Source of the DNA: Simmondsia chinensis
Taxonomy: Eukaryota; Streptophyta; Magnoliopsida; Caryophyllales; Simmondsiaceae
Direction: 5' to 3'
Assembly: GCA_018398585.1 (NCBI GenBank)
Contig: JAGTTD010000011.1
Coordinates: 13,817,346-13,881,345, forward strand
Length of the DNA stretch: 64,000 nucleotides
Part shown: one piece after another, positions 57,919 through 64,000 of the stretch
Position numbering within the stretch: position 1 is the stretch's first letter
How the letters are laid out: every line of letters starts with the position of its first letter
The notes under the pieces: model-generated
The model's database searches: none
Told to the model about the DNA's origin: nothing
What the model saw: only the letters and a program-made list of their open reading frames with translations
Position numbers and translations under genes: made by a program

Positions 57919-58837
57919 ATTGGTATCAGAGCCTCGTTCGGCTTCCGATTCAAGCTCAAATCCGAAGAAAAAAAATACAAAATTTGATTAATTGTATTAC
58001 AATTAGTCCATAAAAACAGTTGTGGTATTGATTTTGTCCTGTGCTTGCATTGAGGAATTCAATTCTGCATTCTGAATTGCATTTTCGGCGGTTGCTGCTG
58101 AAGCAAGTACTGGTTGCTGAAGTTATGTGCTAAGCATAACTGATGTTGATGAAATATCCATCTGATCTGTGGAAGAAGAGGTTACAATTGAGCTAGTTGA
58201 TCCACATTGCACTGGATCATCATCAAAAGATTAGTAAGCAGCTGAATTGAAGTTTCATTCAGATTCTACAATCCAGAGTCTTAGGTTGAGGTAATGGATT
58301 TCGGAGCTTCAAGTTGCAATTCGATGTGAATTCGTGTTTGTTGTGGATTGTGTTGTTAAGCATAGAAGTGGTGAGGATTCATCAGACTCGGAGTGAAATT
58401 CTAAGAATTTTATGATTTGAGTGGAGAAATTGCTTAGCCAAAAATCTGTCAGCCTAGGGGAAAATCTGACAACAATCTGAGCTCCGAAGGAGTCGAAATC
58501 CGATTTCGTTCTTAAAGATTGCTTTGAATATTGTGTTGAAGACTTGATTGCGATCTTGAATCGAGTTAATTCAGAACTGTAAGTCTGAATACTCAAGAAA
58601 GAATCGCAGTTAGGGTTTGTCGAATACTTTGTGCCTGAAATCTGCAAGCTAGGGTTTATAATCAGTGACGATCGTGGAACCGATAGCACGGGATTGTTGT
58701 GCGATCAAAGGGGTACAACTTCATAAAACAATCGATTGTTGAAGAGTTGCGAAACAAGTCTTACATTTCCGCGATTTTCGAACTTGTATTCTGCGAACTG
58801 AGCTGGTTCAAGATTGAAGTTGTTGTTCATTCTCAAT

Positions 58838-60347
58838 ATGGATGAGTTGAAAGAGCAGTTGGAGAATTTAATAAAGTAGAGACAAGAATGGATTCAAGCA
58901 CGTGAAGAATGGATACAAGAATGGAGACAAGTATTTCAAGAATGGAGACAAGAATGTATGCAGCTAATGGAGAAACGGCAACATTCAGCTCAACCGATTA
59001 TTAACATCAGTTGTGATTATGCTAGTGTTCTTGATGCAAATGAGTTCCCGGAGCTAGCGGATAGTGTTAGACAACCAAAGTTCAATGTTGAGCAAAGAAA
59101 GAAAGTGGAACTTGTGGCATTTGGAGACGAATTCGACCACGACAATGCTGAAATTGATGAAAACAAGCTTGAAGAACCTAAGTTTGAACAAGACGATTCT
59201 TATGAAGACTCTTTGCTAGAGTTAGAGTCTCTTGACCATGTTGAGGTACAATATGACATATATCCGAAATGGGAATATGATTTTCATGTAATTGGAATGT
59301 TAAAGAGTACAAAGAATAAAGTGAAGAGGAATCATCTTAACGACGCATTGAAAGATTTTAGGGAAGCAAAGAAGATTACAAAAAAAAAAGTTGAAGCATA
59401 GGGATACGTTGCAGCCTATGAGGTCTGATGATCAACAAAAGATAACTCAAGGTGCTGCTCTTCCTGAGGTAAATGCTGTTGGACCAGGTCCGAATGGGCA
59501 TGTTGATATGTAGGGGTTGGTTGCAGCTGAACCCGTGATTCCAACTAAAAAAACTGAAGTTGTTGCTGAAATATCACTGAACGCATCTCCACGTCCGTTA
59601 AGTGTTACTCTTTGGCAAGGTTATATGCAGAATCAAAACATTTTCACTGCTGAGCAATGTCTATTTGTTGAGAAGCCAAATGTTTCTGCTGCAGTATCAT
59701 CAAAAATAGATCAGAGTGTTCATAAGTTCGCTTTTGGGCGAGCTGGAGCATTAACTCAGGACCAAAACGACATCATCTTGGTGGATGTTCAAGGTTCCTT
59801 GTATGATTACGCAAGTGTAGTGGCTGAAATGCACTATCGGCATGCTGATCGGCAAGTTCGGGATGAACTATGTCTTTATTTGAAGGAAATTGCGACTCAT
59901 CCACATGCAAGTGCTTGTGATAGGTTGCCTCCCGACCCGGGAGAAGCTTTTCAAGACCAAATGAAGCTGAGAGGAGTCGATTTTATGCTGAAAAGATGCA
60001 CTCGAGCTGCGAGAGTGCGTTTAAAAGTTCACAACAAACAAAGCTTGGTTTTTAGGCCAGCAATTGAGCTGTTAAATGTACTTGATCTGGTGCTTAGTTT
60101 GAGATCTAGATCATTACAAGTTGATGAAATTGTGCAGCAATTCTGCAGGGAAAGGATGCTTATATCAGAGATCGAAGTGAAGATGTTCAAGGCTGATCTG
60201 AAATTCTGGTATTGCAAGGGGGGTGACAGGCTGATTTGGTTTGATCTGAATAGACCACCTAAGGTTTACTCCAAATCAGATGCAAAACATCTTAGCAAGG
60301 ATCAGAAGAAGCTCATCTGTGGGACTATCTGTGTTGGAATTGGTTGA
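58838..60347 (+). pseudogene. E2 ORF, function unknown, related to E1 ORF
   Basis: A start at 58838 gives a coiled-coil-like N-terminus with repeated EEWIQ- and EWRQ-type units; a TAG interrupts it early. The open part 58958-59401 holds DANEFPEL, an acidic stretch and NHLNDALKDFREAKKITKKK. After a shift, 59517-60347 is open, with LPPDPGEAFQDQ, GVDFMLKRCTRAARVRLKVH and a WFDLNRPP motif near the end. Compared with E1, about 1.45 kb between the VHNK region and the WFxxxRPP motif is missing. I recognise no known family. Confidence 0.7.
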
Positions 60348-60521
60348 ATTGACATGTTGTTGGTAGACTTCCTGTGCACTCAAGGCTAAGTTGCTTCAGA
60401 ACTGCTCTCAGTTGTAATTCTAGCTTGAAGTTCATCACCATCAACTCAATTTCCTACCTTAGATCAGTACGTGATTTTTAAGTCTCAACTCTCTACCATT
60501 CTTGAGGATAAGAATGTTTTC

Positions 60522-60534
60522 AAGGGGAAGGGAA
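60522..60534 (+). other. Polypurine tract, E2
   Basis: AGGGGAAGGGAA before the 3' LTR, the same as in E1. Confidence 0.85.
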
Positions 60535-61090
60535 TGTTATAAACCGAGATTCCGAGGCATGGACTTAAATTGGCAAGGCGGGAAAAACTGTTAAAGAGAT
60601 TAAAAATTTGTTAGTTGAATTGCTGCTGCTGATGTCTTGCAAATTATTCTGCTACTGCTATTACTACAGTTGGTGCTGCTGGTCTGTTATGTTGCCTAGC
60701 TGCTGCAAGTTACTACTTGGCTGCTGTTACATTTGTTTTGTTTTGGCGCCAACAATAAGAATTAAATGTTAGTTAGTTAGATATTTTAGTTAGTTAGCTA
60801 GCCATTTGTCTTGATGCAATGTATAGTTAGTCCTAATTGCTATAAGTAGTGCATTCAGATGTAATCAATTCAATCAATGAAAAAATAATAAAACACAAAT
60901 CTCATTTTGAGATCAAGGCTTCTCTCTCTCATCTAACTCTCTCTATTTCTCATCTCCTTTCCCTTCTTATCTCATCTTAACTCTAAAATCTCTGCCTTCT
61001 CATCTCAATTTCACTTCTGTCTCATCTCATATTCTCAATCTATCTCAGTTTTACTTAGCTTATGTTTGGGAATCGATCCCGATCATAACA
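60535..61090 (+). repeat. E2 3' LTR
   Basis: TGTTATAAACCG to GATCATAACA, same length as the 5' LTR with few differences. Confidence 0.93.
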
Positions 61091-61095
61091 GAATG

Positions 61096-62700
61096 TGTTT
61101 AATGGCTTCAATCAATGGCAAGTTGATCCTCACGTCCTTAAACACATCCATGAGCTCAGCCCTACTTGGGTCGTCCTTCTTCTTTGGTCCTATAAGGGTT
61201 GAAGGAAAAGGGACGACGGGTTCAAAAACCCTTTCTCGTGATCCCTCCCTATCAGCAGTGGGAGGGGAGTCACATCCTTCTCAGTTTCAACCTCAACTTC
61301 CCTAAGGTTCTCCTCTCCTGAAACCAGCACAATCTGAGCTTGCTCATGAATGAGCAAGCTAGGGTTAGAACTAGTTGATCCTGTGGGGTTTGTGAGTGGT
61401 TGGGAGGGTAACCTCCCTTCCTCTATCCTATTTAGTGCGTAGGTCAACTGTCTTATCTGGGTCTCTAATTTGGTGATAGATTGCGAGTGAGACCGAACCA
61501 GTTGTGTGATGCCCTCCATAAAGTGGAGCATACGCTCCTTGAACTGTGACATCAAACCTAGAGGTGGAGGAGGAGGGTCATTATGGGAAACATTGGAGCG
61601 AGGTCGAACATCATACCAATGCCCTTCTTGAAAAACGGGAGGGTGCATGTTACCTACAAAGCTGGGATCTTGTTGGTTCATGGGTTGATATTGATTGGCG
61701 TCCTGCTTCCATGAGAAGTTCAGATGATCACGCCACCCAAAATTGTAGGTGTTTGAGAACGGGTCGCTATTTCCCGAATATCCTTGAGCTGCATGAACCT
61801 GTTCCTGCACGTATTCGGGGATTGTGATGCATATAAACAATTAAGCACGGAATGGTCCTCTCTTGAACAAAGTCACACGGAGTAATACCACTTGATGACT
61901 CAACTGCATTGACCATGCACACATTAGTAGGATTCACCTACAAGTTCATAATCTTATCCATCTTCCTACTAAGGGCGTCTAGTCTACGGTTGATATTATC
62001 TTTGGGTGCTACTTCGTAGACACCATTTATACCCCCTGTAACCACCCTCATAGAAGAGGCTTGGTCGAGAGAGTGTTCGCTGAGGCACTCAAATAGCTTC
62101 CATGCCTCGTCCTCGTCTTGTTGGTTAAATGCTCCTCCGCATGAAGCATTAACCATTTTTTTGTTAGATGCACTGAAACCATCATAAAAATTTTGCACTA
62201 GAGCCAACTTGGGAGACCCGGGGTGGGGACAGCTTCTAAGAAGCTCCTTGAACCTATCCCAACTCTCGTGAAATTGCTCCTAGTCCTTTTGTTCAAAACT
62301 ATTTATTGCGCGTCTAATAACCATCGTTCTAGCTTTAGGAAAAAAATTGACCAGAAAACGTTGTTAGAGGTCATTCCAAGTAGTGATTTCATCCCCGGGT
62401 AAGGATTGAAACCACCTCTTAGCTACATCTTTTAACGAAAATAGAAAAAGACGTAGCCTAATAGCATTAGCCGAGACACCTTGATAGTGGCAAGTTTCAC
62501 AAACTTCAAGGAATGCATCAAGGTGCTTGTATGGGCTCTCAATCAGCTTCTCATAGAAAATGGGAAGCATGTTGATGATCTCAGGCTTAAGCTCGAAGTT
62601 AACATTACCCACGGTGGGTAACGTAACCCCAACGGGTGCGACATACGTTTGGGGAATGAAGTGGTCCCCAATCGTACGTGGTGTAAAATTAGCCATAATA
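61096..62700 (-). pseudogene. Athila-like gag
   Basis: Minus strand: starts at 62696 with MANFTPRTIGDHF, then the retrotransposon gag domain with LFLFSLKDVAKRWFQSLPG (to 62364). A stop is followed by the next part (62207-61938, LVQNFYDGFSASNKKMV and AWKLFECLSEHS). The Gln/Pro-rich C-terminal part is open at 61840-61190. Two or three stops or shifts break it. E2 separates it from the protease. Confidence 0.87.
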
Positions 62701-62860
62701 AAAAAAAAGAAAAAAATTAAGTAAATTAAAATAATAAAACAGAAAAATAAACTAATGAAAAAGAAATAGATTTTTTTCTTTTTTTAAAAAAAGAAAATAA
62801 AAATAAAAATAAAGATAAAAATAGAAAATAACTCGTTAATTTTTAAATCAACTTAGCCTA
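62701..62860 (-). other. Athila-like leader
   Basis: Short A/T-rich sequence between primer site and gag start, with A- and T-runs. Confidence 0.6.
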
Positions 62861-62883
62861 CCGATTCCTCGGCAATGGCGCCA
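62861..62883 (-). other. Primer binding site, Athila-like element
   Basis: Minus-strand TGGCGCCATTGCCGAGGAAT is close to the complement of the plant tRNA-Asp 3' end (TGGCGCCGTTGCCGGGGAT). It lies nine bases from the LTR. Confidence 0.85.
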
Positions 62884-62892
62884 AAAACTTTA

Positions 62893-64000
62893 TGTGTTTT
62901 AAATGTGTGTTTTAAAACCGTCTACTGGCAAGCGTATGAGATCCTTGCAGCTAAATAGGGTATACGGGTCGTATCCACAGGGAATGGGAGTTAAGTTGGA
63001 TTTTGTTATTAACGAGTGGTTGAAATCGAGTTTTGAGTTGGCTTAAATGATTTGTTAACTAAAATAGCAAAACTGACGATAAACTAAAAGTGTCAATTCA
63101 ATTGAGGTTAGTTCAGGGAATGAATTCAAGTCAGTATTACTTGTATCCCGTCATTATATTCTACTATGACAATGGTTTAGGAGGCTTAGGCTACAAGCAC
63201 TAAGCCTGGGTTAGTATTTAAATTAGAGCTTAAGGTAATGAACTAACTTAAAGGCATAACCTATCATATCACCCTTACATGTAGCAGAGGTTATCTCATT
63301 AGCACTACTTAATTCCTCTGCCACTCCTAACCAAATATTAGTTTGTATAAAGATTGTGTTTAGAGTTGGGTATAACCTCAACCCTAACCACGCGTGAAAA
63401 CCAGTTATATTATGGTCTAGGCTATAAGCTTGTAGACTAACGCTAATGATTTGGAAACCTTAACATGGCTACAAGCTCACACAAAGAAAACCAAACAACA
63501 ATCATAAATTTCCCACATAGATGCGTATATAACATAACAAAACCATTATTTACAATAAAATATAAATTTGGGTTATGGACGGCTACCCTGTTCTTCATCC
63601 CTGAACTAAAAGTCTACTCCTTCATAGGAGTTCTAAACATCATGAAGTCCAAAAAAGAAAACAATAATGATAAAACTAAGGATTTGGAGACTCCCTCGCA
63701 AACAGCCTCTCTTCAGGGTAGCCCCCTGAAAGGGGAAGGCTGCGTACATCTACCACCCCACCCCCCCCCAATCCTTGCTTATGCGGGAGCCCTTGGAAGC
63801 ACTGGGTTTGTTGTTGTTGTTGTTGTTGTTGATCCTTACTTTAATTCCTCCAATACTTCGACCACCTGTGCTTCGGCATTTGAGAATCCCTCGGATCTTG
63901 TAGTGGCCATGGGAAGGAGATGAAGAGAAGAGGCGCGGCAAAAGATCCCCAAAATAATTAGGTATTCGATATTTAAATCGCGCGGCGGCTGCGGCGGTGT
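62893..64000 (-). repeat. Athila-like 5' LTR (right end outside window)
   Basis: Aligns with 53497-54480 in order, apart from the SINE insertion at about 63697-63830 and small indels. Confidence 0.87.
63697..63830 (+). repeat. TS-like SINE 3' part with (TTG)n tail
   Basis: Absent from the left LTR at the same place (about 54280). ACAGCCTCTCTTCAGGG, GGCTGCGTACATC and CACTGGG lead to a (TTG)n tail (63808-63830). The tRNA-like head is missing, so it is 5'-truncated. The C10 run at 63763-63772 is slippage-prone. Confidence 0.8.

Larger units (their letters stand above)
57363..61090 (+). mobile_element. E2: non-autonomous LTR retrotransposon related to E1
   Basis: LTRs of 556 bp (57363-57918, 60535-61090), flanked by GAATG (57358-57362, 61091-61095). 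The first LTR base is C instead of T. Primer site and PPT have the same form as E1. The internal ORF is a relative of the E1 ORF, with a large internal deletion. Removing E2 restores the gag-protease continuity of its host element. Confidence 0.93.
53497..64000 (-). mobile_element. Athila-like Ty3/gypsy element, non-autonomous, right end outside window
   Basis: LTRs at 53497-54868 and from 62893 on. On the minus strand: primer site for tRNA-Asp, gag, protease, then a 1.8-kb non-coding 3' part. No RT, RNase H or integrase is present between protease and PPT. E2 is inserted between gag and protease, and a SINE lies in the right LTR. Left flank in Copia-2 is AAAGA (53492-53496). Confidence 0.87.

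Overview
The window is nuclear DNA of a eudicot plant. It has one spliced transcription-factor gene in a dense field of nested transposable elements. Signs of a plant are Ty1/copia and Ty3/gypsy retrotransposons, primer sites matching plant initiator tRNA-Met and tRNA-Asp, a TRIM, MITEs, and SINE bodies ending in (TTG)n. The SINE type resembles the tobacco TS family, which hints at an asterid (Solanaceae or Convolvulaceae relative). That is inference, and no species can be named. No prokaryotic gene, CRISPR array, tRNA gene or intact rRNA gene was found.

Layout. 1-8192: a decayed copia element (Copia-A), both LTRs nearly complete, with an array of small hairpins in its leader. 8193-14706: a minus-strand gypsy element (Gypsy-B) split by E1 (8366-13293), a complete LTR element with a 5-bp target duplication and a long ORF of unknown type. 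14707-15950: leader and LTR of a Tat/Ogre-like gypsy element, minus strand. 15968-18989: two copies of a short inverted-repeat element around an Athila-type LTR remnant. The second copy is split by a complete TRIM (17905-18953). 19048-19758: a Mutator-type MITE with a 10-bp duplication. 21283-25004: a six-exon bHLH gene of the BEE/CESTA type, with two SINE-like pieces in intron 2. 26528-33837: a copia fragment and three Tat/Ogre-like gypsy pieces, two of which lie head to head.

33838-47405: a minus-strand copia element (Copia-M), interrupted by an LTR (37555-39451) and by a complete gag-less copia element (Copia-N, 41491-45265). 47406-53496: Copia-2, inserted into the 5' LTR of Copia-M. 53497-64000: an Athila-like gypsy element on the minus strand, inserted into the RNase H region of Copia-2. 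It is itself split by E2 (57363-61090), a relative of E1, and carries a 5S-rRNA-headed SINE-like unit and a TS-like SINE. The insertion order on the right side is therefore Copia-M, then Copia-2, then the Athila-like element, then E2 and the SINE.

Most retroelement genes are broken by stops and frameshifts. The bHLH gene is the only host gene I can support. The most notable signals are the covarying hairpin array in the copia leaders, the E1/E2 family with its unrecognised ORF, a snRNA-type promoter motif in the Copia-A LTRs, and the 5S/SINE chimera.
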